64,000 nt of DNA, taken from the NCBI GenBank assembly GCA_016713425.1, contig JADJPE010000005.1, positions 2,294,001 to 2,358,000 on the forward strand, given 5' to 3'. Within the stretch, counting starts at the first letter, position 1; every line of letters starts with the position of its first letter. Of the stretch, positions 1-7,855 are shown one piece after another. The DNA is from Deltaproteobacteria bacterium (GTDB taxonomy: Bacteria; Myxococcota; Kuafuiibacteriia; Kuafuiibacteriales; Kuafuiibacteriaceae). Position numbers and translations under genes: made by a program. The notes under the pieces are model-generated. The model was not told where the DNA came from. It made no database searches and saw nothing but the letters and a program-made list of their open reading frames with translations.

Positions 1-1
1 T

Positions 2-283
2 CAATCCGGTATCGCCGGGCATCTCGAGGTGGGCGCGGGCGCAGTGGTTTTCGCACAGTCGGGTGTGATGACTTCGCTCGCCGCGGGCGCCCAAGTTCTC
101 GGCACGCCGGCCCGACCGAAGCGGGAGTTCTTTCGCGTCGTAGCTCGACTCACCAAGCTCGAAGACCTCGTTCGACGGGTGCGTGTGCTCGAGCGTGGTC
201 TCGAAGAGCTGAAATCGTGGGCTCGCCTCGGTTGTAGTACGAGCCTTGCGCCCGCCACCGCCGAGGAGATGGACACCCCATGA
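2..283 (+). CDS. lpxD: LpxD, UDP-3-O-acylglucosamine N-acyltransferase (C-terminal part)
   Basis: Only the last ~93 codons are in the window; the gene begins to the left. The visible end contains the last turns of the left-handed beta-helix (AQSGVMTSLAAGAQVLGTPA) and the PARPKREFFRVVARLTKLE segment that typifies the C-terminal helix of LpxD, which N-acylates UDP-3-O-acylglucosamine in lipid A synthesis. Its stop codon overlaps the fabZ start by four bases (ATGA), and fabZ, lpxA and lpxB follow, which is the classical gene order. Identification rests on this short piece plus context. Confidence 0.88.
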   Translation, partial: QSGIAGHLEVGAGAVVFAQSGVMTSLAAGAQVLGTPARPKREFFRVVARLTKLEDLVRRVRVLERGLEELKSWARLGCSTSLAPATAEEMDTP

Positions 284-786
284 CGATCATGACGCTTGAC
301 CAGATCAAGGCCTACTTGCCTCATCGCTATCCGTTCTTGTTCATCGATGCGGTCGATGACCTCGTGCTTGGCGAGTCGATTCGTGCGCGCAAGGCGGTGA
401 CCGGAAATGAAGGCTTCTTCAACGGACACTTCCCCGGCAACCCCGTGCTGCCGGGCGTTCTTCAGATCGAGGCGATGGGGCAGGCGGGCGCGCTCTTGGC
501 GATCTTGAGCGGTGCCAAGGTCGATGCCGACCATTTCGTCTACGTGACGAGCATCAGCGACTGCAAGTTTCGGAGGCCCGTCGTTCCGGGCGACGTCATG
601 ACGCTTTCCGCCAAAGTCATCCGCACCCGTCTCGGCGCGTGGCGTTTGGGATGCGAAACCCATGTGGGTGACGAGCTTGCGAGCACCGCAACCGTGACCG
701 CAACCTCGGGACCTCGCCCCCGAACCCCCGGCTTGCCGGACGCGTGGCCACGTCCGATGTTTGGCGATCTCGAGGGCGTCGAATGA
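280..786 (+). CDS. fabZ: FabZ, 3-hydroxyacyl-ACP dehydratase
   Basis: 168 residues. Hot-dog-fold dehydratase that makes trans-2-enoyl-ACP in fatty-acid elongation and competes with lipid A synthesis for 3-hydroxyacyl-ACP. Visible motifs are PHRYPFLFID near the N terminus and GHFPGNPVLPG followed by QIEAMGQAGA, which hold the catalytic His and Glu. The ATG at 280 overlaps the lpxD stop; an ATG nine bases later (MTLDQIKAYL) is also possible. The C terminus is about 20 residues longer than usual (Pro/Arg-rich, after ASTATVTATSG). The stop overlaps the lpxA start, so translation is probably coupled. Confidence 0.95.
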   Translation: MTIMTLDQIKAYLPHRYPFLFIDAVDDLVLGESIRARKAVTGNEGFFNGHFPGNPVLPGVLQIEAMGQAGALLAILSGAKVDADHFVYVTSISDCKFRRPVVPGDVMTLSAKVIRTRLGAWRLGCETHVGDELASTATVTATSGPRPRTPGLPDAWPRPMFGDLEGVE

Positions 787-1706
787 CGACCATACCGGGT
801 GCGAGCTCGGACGCCAGCGATGGCCCGTCGATTCATCCGATGGCCGTGGTCCATCCTTCGGCGCGCCTGGGACGGCGTGTGCGTATTGGCCCGTTTTCTA
901 CGGTGGGGCCCAATGTGGAGCTGCAGGACGATGTCGTTCTTCACAGCCACGCCGTCGTCGACGGCCATACGGTTTTGGGTGAAGGCGTCCAAGTCTTCCC
1001 CTTTGCGGCGGTTGGGCTGGTGCCACAAGATCTCAAGTACGACGGTTCGCCAACACGTCTCGTGGTTGGCGCCCGAACGATCATCCGCGAGTCCGCAACG
1101 CTTCAGCCGGGGAGCGTGGGCGAGAACTGCGGCGTGACGAGCGTCGGGTCTGACTGTTTGATCATGGCCTACTGCCATGTGGCCCATGACTGCGTCATCG
1201 GTGACCGCGTGATCATGGCCAACGGAACGCAGGTTGCTGGACACTGCCGAATCGATGACTTCGCGATCTTGGGTGGGATGACGACGATTCATCAGTTTGT
1301 GCGGGTCGGGACGCGCGCGTTCACCGGCGCGGCGACGCGCCTTCAGCAGGATCTCCCGCCGTTTCTTCTCGCCGATGGTCATCCAGCACGACTGATCGGC
1401 CTCAACGCGGTTGGGCTTCGACGCGCCGGGATCTCTTCGACGGCGATCGAAGCCCTCAAGCGCGCATACCGTGCTCTCTTTCGAAGTGGACGATACAAAG
1501 AGGCTCTCGATGCACTCTCCCGCCCGAGTCCGAGTCCGAGTCCGAGTCCGACGAGCATCGGCATGCGCATGACGCCGAGTTCCCAGATGGCCCCGCAGGA
1601 CGAGGCGAACCCAAACGGAGAGGTCCAAGAGGTACGGCAGCTCGTCGAGTTTCTCAGGACTTCGAAGCGAGGCGTGACTCGAGCGCGTGCGCGCGGCGAG
1701 GATTGA
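783..1706 (+). CDS. lpxA: LpxA, UDP-N-acetylglucosamine O-acyltransferase
   Basis: 307 residues. Catalyses the first committed step of lipid A synthesis, moving a 3-hydroxyacyl chain from ACP to UDP-GlcNAc. The start at 783 is chosen because its ATGA overlaps the fabZ stop; a start at 744 would run far into fabZ. The N-terminal ~190 residues are hexapeptide beta-helix repeats (IHPMAVVHPSARLG onward), and AYCHVAHDC contains the catalytic His. The C-terminal helical domain follows LIGLNAVGLRRAG. Odd: the C-terminal domain is interrupted by a low-complexity PSPSPSPSP stretch made of four ccgagt hexamers and a polar linker, making the protein some 45 residues longer than the usual ~260. Confidence 0.95.
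   Translation: MTTIPGASSDASDGPSIHPMAVVHPSARLGRRVRIGPFSTVGPNVELQDDVVLHSHAVVDGHTVLGEGVQVFPFAAVGLVPQDLKYDGSPTRLVVGARTIIRESATLQPGSVGENCGVTSVGSDCLIMAYCHVAHDCVIGDRVIMANGTQVAGHCRIDDFAILGGMTTIHQFVRVGTRAFTGAATRLQQDLPPFLLADGHPARLIGLNAVGLRRAGISSTAIEALKRAYRALFRSGRYKEALDALSRPSPSPSPSPTSIGMRMTPSSQMAPQDEANPNGEVQEVRQLVEFLRTSKRGVTRARARGED
1524..1551 (+). repeat. In-frame hexanucleotide repeat inside lpxA
   Basis: Four perfect copies of ccgagt plus a partial copy, read as alternating Pro-Ser in the C-terminal domain of LpxA. The unit is a multiple of three, so copy changes keep the frame. Confidence 0.9.
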
Positions 1707-1755
1707 CGCGACTGAGCCACGATCGCGAGGTTCCGTCTTGTGCGCAGGAGTTGGC

Positions 1756-3009
1756 GTGGACACTCATCGAAGTGAACCGCTGCGCGTCTTCCTGAGCGTG
1801 GGGGAGGCGAGTGGCGATGCGCTTGGGGCATCGCTCATTCGGGCGCTCCGTTCGCAGGTGCCCGATCTCGAGGCAGCAGGGATGGGCGGCCCACGCATGG
1901 CGCGCGAAGGGTTCAAAGCCTGGCGCGATGCGCGCGAAGTCAATGTGGTCGGGTTTGTCGAAGTTCTGCGTCATCTTCCGAGGTTGTTTCGTCTCGTCGA
2001 CACGCTGGCGAAGGAGGTCGAGCGGTTTCGCCCGCATGCCGTCGTACTCGTCGATGTTCCAGACTTCAATGTCCGGCTCGCGAAACGTCTTCAACGCTTG
2101 GGTATTGCCGCACCGATCGCGATGTATGTCGGCCCGAGCGTTTGGGCTTGGCGAAGCGGGCGGGTGCGGACGTTTCGTCGTTTCATTCATCGCATGATGG
2201 TGCTCTTCCCGTTCGAGCTTCCGGTCTGGATGGAGGGCGGCGTCGATGCGGTGTGCGTTGGGCACCCGTTGCTCGACGAAATTCCAGCGATGACGATGCC
2301 GAATTCGCCGTCGCCGTCGCTGTCGCTGTCGATGTCGATGTCGTCGTCGTCGTCGCCGTTGCTGCCGCCGAAGACCTCGAACCCGCGGCGTGTCGTCGCT
2401 CTACTGCCCGGAAGTCGATGGTCGGAGCTGGATCGGCTCTTCGATCCGATGTTGGCGACCGCCGAGCTTCTTCATGTTCGCGGGCTGGTGGACCGTTTCG
2501 TCGTGCCGGTTGCACCGACCCTCGATGCGCGCGCTGTGCGCGCGCGCCTCGATCGTTCACCGGTTTCCGCAGTGACTGAGGTGTACGCGGGGCCGGAAGA
2601 TGAGCGTCGCGCTCGGGTCGCGACGGCGAGCTTAGCGATCGTCGCCTCGGGGACCGCGACGCTCGAGGTCGCGCTGCTCGGCATCCCCCAGATCATTGTC
2701 TATCGAACGCACTGGCTGTCCTATGCGATCGGCCGAGCGCTCGCCAAAGTTCGGTTTCTTGGGCTTCCAAACCTCATTGCGGGCCGCGAAGTGGTGCCCG
2801 AGCTGCTTCAAGGAAGATTGATGCCCGATCGTCTCGCCGAGCGCGCCGCCGAGCTTTTGGCCGACGACGAAGCGGTCCACCGCGCACGCCTTCTTGCACT
2901 CGAGCTTCGTACACTCATGGGCGATGGCGGGGCGGCCGAGCGCGCCGCCGAATTCGTTCTGCGTATGGTCGAGGCTTCACCCGCCTACCGCCTCGACCGA
3001 CTTACCTAG
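1756..3009 (+). CDS. lpxB: LpxB, lipid-A-disaccharide synthase
   Basis: 417 residues from GTG 1756, preferred because CAGGAG lies five bases upstream; an in-frame GTG at 1687 overlapping lpxA is the alternative. GT19 enzyme that condenses UDP-2,3-diacylglucosamine with lipid X. Family motifs are VFLSVGEASGDALG at the start, VGPSVWAWRSGR, the VALLPGSRWSEL loop, and VASGTATLEVALLGIPQI near the C terminus. Between the two domains (about residues 180-205) lies a Ser-rich low-complexity insertion (PSPSLSLSMSMSSSSSP) built from trinucleotide and hexanucleotide repeats, absent from typical LpxB. Otherwise the length and motif order are normal and the enzyme should be active. Confidence 0.94.
   Translation: MDTHRSEPLRVFLSVGEASGDALGASLIRALRSQVPDLEAAGMGGPRMAREGFKAWRDAREVNVVGFVEVLRHLPRLFRLVDTLAKEVERFRPHAVVLVDVPDFNVRLAKRLQRLGIAAPIAMYVGPSVWAWRSGRVRTFRRFIHRMMVLFPFELPVWMEGGVDAVCVGHPLLDEIPAMTMPNSPSPSLSLSMSMSSSSSPLLPPKTSNPRRVVALLPGSRWSELDRLFDPMLATAELLHVRGLVDRFVVPVAPTLDARAVRARLDRSPVSAVTEVYAGPEDERRARVATASLAIVASGTATLEVALLGIPQIIVYRTHWLSYAIGRALAKVRFLGLPNLIAGREVVPELLQGRLMPDRLAERAAELLADDEAVHRARLLALELRTLMGDGGAAERAAEFVLRMVEASPAYRLDRLT
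2305..2358 (+). repeat. In-frame tcg-based microsatellite inside lpxB
   Basis: About 54 bases of tcgccg, tcgctg, tcgatg and tcgtcg units encoding Ser-Pro, Ser-Leu, Ser-Met and poly-Ser in the interdomain region of LpxB. Confidence 0.88.
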
Positions 3010-3039
3010 GCAGGTAAGCAGGCGACGAGGGAGCGCAAG

Positions 3040-4650
3040 ATGCATGTCGAGGGACGTGGTCGAACGATCGGATGGTGGACGCTGTATGCCGCGCTCATCG
3101 TCGCGGCGGCGTTTCGACTCCCGGTGCTCTACGATGAAGCCTACTATTGGACGTGGTCAAGAACGCTGGCCTCGAGCTACGTCGATCACCCGCCCGGCAT
3201 TGCGTACATTTTGCGCGCGTTCACCACGGTTCTCGGCGACGGATACCTCGGACTTCGAACGCCCGCGCTCATGGCCATGGGCATCGTGGGCTTCACCTGT
3301 TGGGTCTCGGCCCGCCGTTTGTCGACACCCGAGACCCGAGGTCGTGCCGGAGAGCTTGCGATCGCCACGCTTGGTGGCTCCTTGATGTTCGGGCTTGGCT
3401 ATCTCGCATCGACACCCGATCCGTATCAAGGCGCCATTCTTAGCCTCGGAGCTTGCTTCCTGATCGACGCGCTCGGAGAGCATGATGGTACTCCGGCGCG
3501 GCGCGGCTCGGCCTTCGGCGCTTCGTTTTGCTTCCTGGCCGCTGTGTTGATCAAACTCTCCAGCTTCGCCGTTCTCATCGGTGTCGTCGTCGGGCTCGTT
3601 TCCCATCCGAAGGGGCGGAGACTTCTGCGCGCACCTGGATTCATGGCTGGCGCGATATCTGCCCTTTTTCTCGGCCTACCTTGGTTATCGGCGGAGTGGA
3701 TGGCCATTGCTGGCAGCGTCGCGAGCGCCGCGAGCGCCGCCACTGTCGACACCCCGCGCGCTTGGACTCTTGCCGGCATGGATGTTGGCCGCAGCGCGGG
3801 CATGACCGCCGGCGCTGCAGCGTCGGCGGCCTTTCAGTGGGCCCGCGTCGCCCACGGCCATCCTGCGCGAGGCCTTGTCGCCGTCCCCTTGGTCCTGGGC
3901 GCCATGATGCTGACGTTCGGTCCACTCACGACCCTGTCCCTCGGACGCTTGAGCGTCGCGACGTTGAAGCCGCGGGTTTGGAAGCACGATCATCCTGCGC
4001 ATCGGGCGCTTCTTTGGGGCAGCGCCGTTCTTCTCCTCGCGTGCATGGGGGCCGCTTGGCTCGGGGCGGGTGAGCTCAACTGGCCGATGCCGGCCTTGAT
4101 TACGGCCGCACCGGTCATCGCGGCGCGCGTTGCGCGTGACCCGCCGGCGCACCGAAGATGGTTCGCGTGGAGCACGCGTGTCTTTACGGGGCTCGTCATG
4201 GTGTTGCTTGTTCACGTCGTTCATCCTTTCCTTCCGATGGAGGCGGGGCGCGATCGAACGCTTCGCAGCGCGGGCTTCGATACGGTGACGCACGCCGTCG
4301 AAGTCGTGGCTCGAAAGGAGGGGGTCAAGGCCGTCTTGGTCGATCGATACCAGTTGGCGAGCATGCTGCGCTATCATTCGCTGGACCGGCTCAAAGTTGT
4401 GGAGCGTGGGAGGGCGCGGCGATCACAGTATGATGTTTGGCCGCGTCCCCGACTGTGCCCCGGGGATCGCGTTTTGGTGGTCGGTCTCGGGCCCGGTGTT
4501 GCCTCCGAGGGCATCGAGCGGCAAGGAGAAGAGCGCGTGATCGAACGCAGACGAGGAGATCGCCGCGTGGGCGCTTTCTACTGGGCGTTGGCTCGCGTGG
4601 CGCGGCCGATGTTCGGTGACGGTTGTCCCCTGGAGGCAGAGGTTCGATGA
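3040..4650 (+). CDS. ArnT/RgtB-like membrane glycosyltransferase (GT39/GT83 type)
   Basis: 536 residues with about ten hydrophobic segments. The first periplasmic loop has the family signature YDEAYYWTWSRTL followed by SSYVDHPPG; the acidic pair DE and the DHPP motif are typical of polyprenyl-phosphate-sugar-dependent transferases that modify lipid A or core sugars. A soluble C-terminal part follows. It sits between lpxB and msbA, and its stop overlaps the msbA start (ATGA), so it most likely adds a sugar or aminosugar to lipid A or core oligosaccharide at the membrane. The actual donor and acceptor cannot be read from sequence. Confidence 0.85.
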   Translation: MHVEGRGRTIGWWTLYAALIVAAAFRLPVLYDEAYYWTWSRTLASSYVDHPPGIAYILRAFTTVLGDGYLGLRTPALMAMGIVGFTCWVSARRLSTPETRGRAGELAIATLGGSLMFGLGYLASTPDPYQGAILSLGACFLIDALGEHDGTPARRGSAFGASFCFLAAVLIKLSSFAVLIGVVVGLVSHPKGRRLLRAPGFMAGAISALFLGLPWLSAEWMAIAGSVASAASAATVDTPRAWTLAGMDVGRSAGMTAGAAASAAFQWARVAHGHPARGLVAVPLVLGAMMLTFGPLTTLSLGRLSVATLKPRVWKHDHPAHRALLWGSAVLLLACMGAAWLGAGELNWPMPALITAAPVIAARVARDPPAHRRWFAWSTRVFTGLVMVLLVHVVHPFLPMEAGRDRTLRSAGFDTVTHAVEVVARKEGVKAVLVDRYQLASMLRYHSLDRLKVVERGRARRSQYDVWPRPRLCPGDRVLVVGLGPGVASEGIERQGEERVIERRRGDRRVGAFYWALARVARPMFGDGCPLEAEVR

Positions 4651-6488
4651 AGACTTGGCGTCGATTGGCCGCCTATCTTCTCGTTTATCGAGGCGCGCTC
4701 GCGGTGGCCGTGGTCTCGATGTTGTTGCTGGCGCTCACGACAGGACTATACCCGGTTCTTCTCGACATCTTGACGACCTTTCTCGTCGCCGGGGGAGGTT
4801 CGGCGAATCAAGCGGTTGCGGCGTTGGCGGATCGCGTGAAGCCGCTCGCCCACTTCCTCGGGTTCACCCCCGATGTCGAGGCGCTGGGCGCCATGGTTCA
4901 GCGCCATCTTCTCTTGCTCTTCGCGGGAGTGGTTCTCGTCAAGGCCATGAGTCAAGCTTTGCGCTTCTATTCGATGGGATGGATTGCGCAGCGCGTGGTC
5001 AACGATATTCGCCAGAGTTTGTTTGAGCGCATTCTGAGGCAGGGGCGTCGGTTTTTTGGTGAGCACGGAAGTGGGGGCCTGGTGTCGCGTCTCATGAACG
5101 ATGTCGCCCAAGTAGAGCGCGCGGCGACGTACGCCATTCCGGTGATCCTCGGGGACGTGATGAAGGTGCTCTCGTTGGGCACTGTCTGTATCATTCAGTA
5201 TCCGAAGCTCTCTTTGGTTTCGCTCGGTGTCTTGCCGCTCGCGGTGCTGCCGATCGTGAAGTTTGGTCGGATGCTCAAGAGGTATGCGCGCGACGGACAA
5301 CAGGCCCTCGGCGCGCTCACCAACCGCATCACCGAAACGCTCGGCGGCGTCGACGTCATCCAGACCTACGGACAGGAGGCGTACGAAGCTCGTCGGTTCG
5401 AACGCGACAGTCAGAGCTACATCCAACTGATGCTGAAGAGCGTCTTCGTTCGCGCGGTGCAGACACCGGCGATGGAGCTCGTCGGTGTCGCGGCCCTGCT
5501 CCTGACGATTGGCTACGCGGTTGGGCGCGTGAACACGGGTGACCTTCGTCCGGGAGAGGTTGTCGGTTTCTTGCTTGCGCTCGTGTTGCTGTATGAGCCT
5601 TTGAAGTCGATCGGCCGTCTCAACGGGATTGTCGTCCCTGGGCTCGCGTCGGCCGAGCGTGTCTTCGAGATCGTGGATCGCGAGCCCGACGTGCAGGACC
5701 GGTCTGACGCGCGTCAGGTGGTTCTGCCCGTTCGGACGCTTGCTTTTGAAGCGGTTTGGTTCCGATATCGAGACGATGGTCCGTGGGTGCTCGAGGATGT
5801 CGATCTCGAGCTGAAGCCGGGGTCGATCACCGCCTTGGTGGGTTCGTCGGGCGCGGGCAAATCGACGATCGCGGCCCTCGTTCCGCGTCTTTTCGATGTT
5901 TCACGCGGAGTGATTCGTCTCGATGGCATCGACATTCGTACGCTTTCGCTCAAAGCGCTTCGTGCTCAGATCGCGATCGTGGCGCAGGAGACGTATCTGT
6001 TCAACGATTCGATTCGAGAGAATATCGCATACGGCGACCCGGAGGCCTCGGAAGAGGCGATCATCGAGGCGGCGAAGCGCGCCTATGCGCATGATTTCAT
6101 TTCGGCCATGCCGGAAGGCTACGCGACGCGCGCCGGCGAACGGGGCGCACGGCTTTCGGGTGGCCAGCGCCAACGCATCGCGATCGCGCGGGCCTTTTTG
6201 CGCCGAGCTCCGATCTTGATCCTCGACGAGGCGACGAGCGCGCTGGACGCGGAGAGTGAACGCGAAGTGCAGAATGCGCTCGATGCGCTGATGAAGGATC
6301 GGGCGACCTTGGTGATTGCCCACCGTTTGTCGACCATCCGAGCGGCGACCGAGATCCTCGTCCTGTCGGATGGACGTGTCGTCGAGCGGGGTTCGCACGC
6401 TGAGCTCATGCAGCGTGACGATACGTACGCGAGACTTGTCGGCGCGAACCGACGGGATGTCACGAACGACGGAAGGCCCGAGCTCTAG
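4647..6488 (+). CDS. msbA: MsbA-type lipid A export ABC transporter, fused membrane and ATPase domains
   Basis: 613 residues. Half-transporter that flips lipid A-core across the inner membrane; would work as a homodimer. ATG 4647 overlaps the upstream stop and has TGGAGG ten bases before it; a TTG at 4623 is less likely. N-terminal ~330 residues form the six-helix ABC membrane domain. The nucleotide-binding domain shows Walker A GSSGAGKST (about residues 398-406), the signature LSGGQRQRIAIARAF (about 503), Walker B ILILDEATSALD (about 522) and the switch His in IAHRLST (about 557). All catalytic residues are present. Context between lpxB and waaA supports lipid A as cargo rather than a drug. 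Confidence 0.9.
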   Translation: MKTWRRLAAYLLVYRGALAVAVVSMLLLALTTGLYPVLLDILTTFLVAGGGSANQAVAALADRVKPLAHFLGFTPDVEALGAMVQRHLLLLFAGVVLVKAMSQALRFYSMGWIAQRVVNDIRQSLFERILRQGRRFFGEHGSGGLVSRLMNDVAQVERAATYAIPVILGDVMKVLSLGTVCIIQYPKLSLVSLGVLPLAVLPIVKFGRMLKRYARDGQQALGALTNRITETLGGVDVIQTYGQEAYEARRFERDSQSYIQLMLKSVFVRAVQTPAMELVGVAALLLTIGYAVGRVNTGDLRPGEVVGFLLALVLLYEPLKSIGRLNGIVVPGLASAERVFEIVDREPDVQDRSDARQVVLPVRTLAFEAVWFRYRDDGPWVLEDVDLELKPGSITALVGSSGAGKSTIAALVPRLFDVSRGVIRLDGIDIRTLSLKALRAQIAIVAQETYLFNDSIRENIAYGDPEASEEAIIEAAKRAYAHDFISAMPEGYATRAGERGARLSGGQRQRIAIARAFLRRAPILILDEATSALDAESEREVQNALDALMKDRATLVIAHRLSTIRAATEILVLSDGRVVERGSHAELMQRDDTYARLVGANRRDVTNDGRPEL

Positions 6489-6490
6489 CG

Positions 6491-7813
6491 ATGCATGTCC
6501 TCTATCAAATCGCGAGCTACGTGTTGTTTGCGTTGTTGTTCCCGATTATCCTTTTGCATCCGAAGCTTCGTAACGGTGTGAGGCGCCGATTCGGATTTTA
6601 CGGAGCGGGACCACGCCCGTGGCCGCCGTCGCGCGTTGGGGGGGGGCCTCGAATTTGGCTGCACGGTGCATCGGCGGGTGATCTCCTGGCGATCTCTCCG
6701 GTCGCGGAGGAGATCCGCGAGCGATGCCCGAACGCGACCGTCATCATCTCGACCATGACTAACTCCGGCCACGCGATGGCGAAGGGACGCCTGCGAGACA
6801 TGGGCGATGCCGTGACGTTTGTGCCGTACGACTTGGCGGGTGCAACGCGCCGGGCCATGGCGGCGATTCAGCCGGACCTTCTCGTACTCGAATATGCCGA
6901 GCTTTGGCCGAACCTCATCGAAGCCGCGAAGGCGTCGGGCGCTCGCGTTGCGTTGACGAACGGTCGGCTGAACGAACGACTCGTCGCTCGGTACCGACTG
7001 CTCCACGCGATCTTTGGGAATCAGCTTCAGAAGCTCGACCTATTGCTGATGCGCGAGCCGATGGAGGCCGAGCGTGCGCAGCTGCTCGGTGCTCCGAAGT
7101 CGCGCGTTCGCGCCACCGGCAACACGAAATTCGATCACGTGGCTCGTCCCGCCCCGCCGACACATCTTCAGACCTTGCGGGCGTGTCTCGATGCGGCGGA
7201 TGGACCGCTTTGGGTCGCGGGTTCGACGCACGAGGGCGAAGAGCGGATGTTGCTCGACTGCTTTGTCGCGCTGAAGAAGGCCGGGCATCCGAAACTTCGC
7301 CTCGTGATTGCGCCGCGCTATGTCGAACGCGCGGGTCGCATCGTCGCGCTCGCGCGGCGGCGTGGCGTGTCGACCGCGCTCCGAAGCAAGCTGGACGCGG
7401 AGCATCCATCCCACGCCGAGGTTGTCGTCTTGGATTCGATCGGTGAGTTGTCGTCGGCGTATGCTCTGGCCAGCGTCGTCTTCGTCGGGGGCAGCTTCGT
7501 GCCGCGCGGTGGCCAGAATATCCTTGAGCCGGCCGCGCAGGGGCGGCCCGTTTTGTTTGGGCCGTACATGGCGAACTTTCGTGACTCGGTCGAAGTGCTC
7601 GTGGGGCGGGGCGGCATTCAGGTGCCGACCGTGGAGCAGCTCCACCGGGTCGTGAATGACCTCTTGCGCCGGCCGGCGGAGCTCGAGCGCCTGGGCGCCA
7701 TGGCGCGCGCCGCGGTCGAAAGGGTGCGGGGCGCATCGGCCCGCAACGCCGTGCTTTTGCTCGACCTCGTGGACCGGGCCCAATGCGATGGGGGATCCCG
7801 AGCGGACGCGTAA
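6491..7813 (+). CDS. waaA: WaaA (KdtA), Kdo transferase
   Basis: 440 residues. GT30 enzyme that adds Kdo from CMP-Kdo to lipid IVA, at the inner face of the inner membrane. An N-terminal membrane anchor (LYQIASYVLFALLFPIILL) is followed by two Rossmann-like domains. Family landmarks are LHGASAGD (residues 57-64), TNSGHAMAK, YAELWPNLIEAAK, ATGNTKFD and the C-terminal GGSFVPRGGQNILEPAAQG. Odd: the catalytic-base Glu of the HxxSVGE motif is Asp (D64) here. Starts two bases after the msbA stop, so it belongs to the same operon. The Asp could still act as a general base, but this is untested. Confidence 0.93.
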   Translation: MHVLYQIASYVLFALLFPIILLHPKLRNGVRRRFGFYGAGPRPWPPSRVGGGPRIWLHGASAGDLLAISPVAEEIRERCPNATVIISTMTNSGHAMAKGRLRDMGDAVTFVPYDLAGATRRAMAAIQPDLLVLEYAELWPNLIEAAKASGARVALTNGRLNERLVARYRLLHAIFGNQLQKLDLLLMREPMEAERAQLLGAPKSRVRATGNTKFDHVARPAPPTHLQTLRACLDAADGPLWVAGSTHEGEERMLLDCFVALKKAGHPKLRLVIAPRYVERAGRIVALARRRGVSTALRSKLDAEHPSHAEVVVLDSIGELSSAYALASVVFVGGSFVPRGGQNILEPAAQGRPVLFGPYMANFRDSVEVLVGRGGIQVPTVEQLHRVVNDLLRRPAELERLGAMARAAVERVRGASARNAVLLLDLVDRAQCDGGSRADA

Positions 7814-7855
7814 TTTGGCTGGCCAAGGCAAAGTTGGGTCTGCTACCTCACCGCC

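Noticed and set aside
744..782. Upstream ATG for lpxA
   Set aside because: Would lie within fabZ; the ATGA overlap at 783 fits the neighbours.
4623..4646. Upstream TTG start for msbA
   Set aside because: ATG 4647 overlaps the upstream stop and has a Shine-Dalgarno at a good distance.
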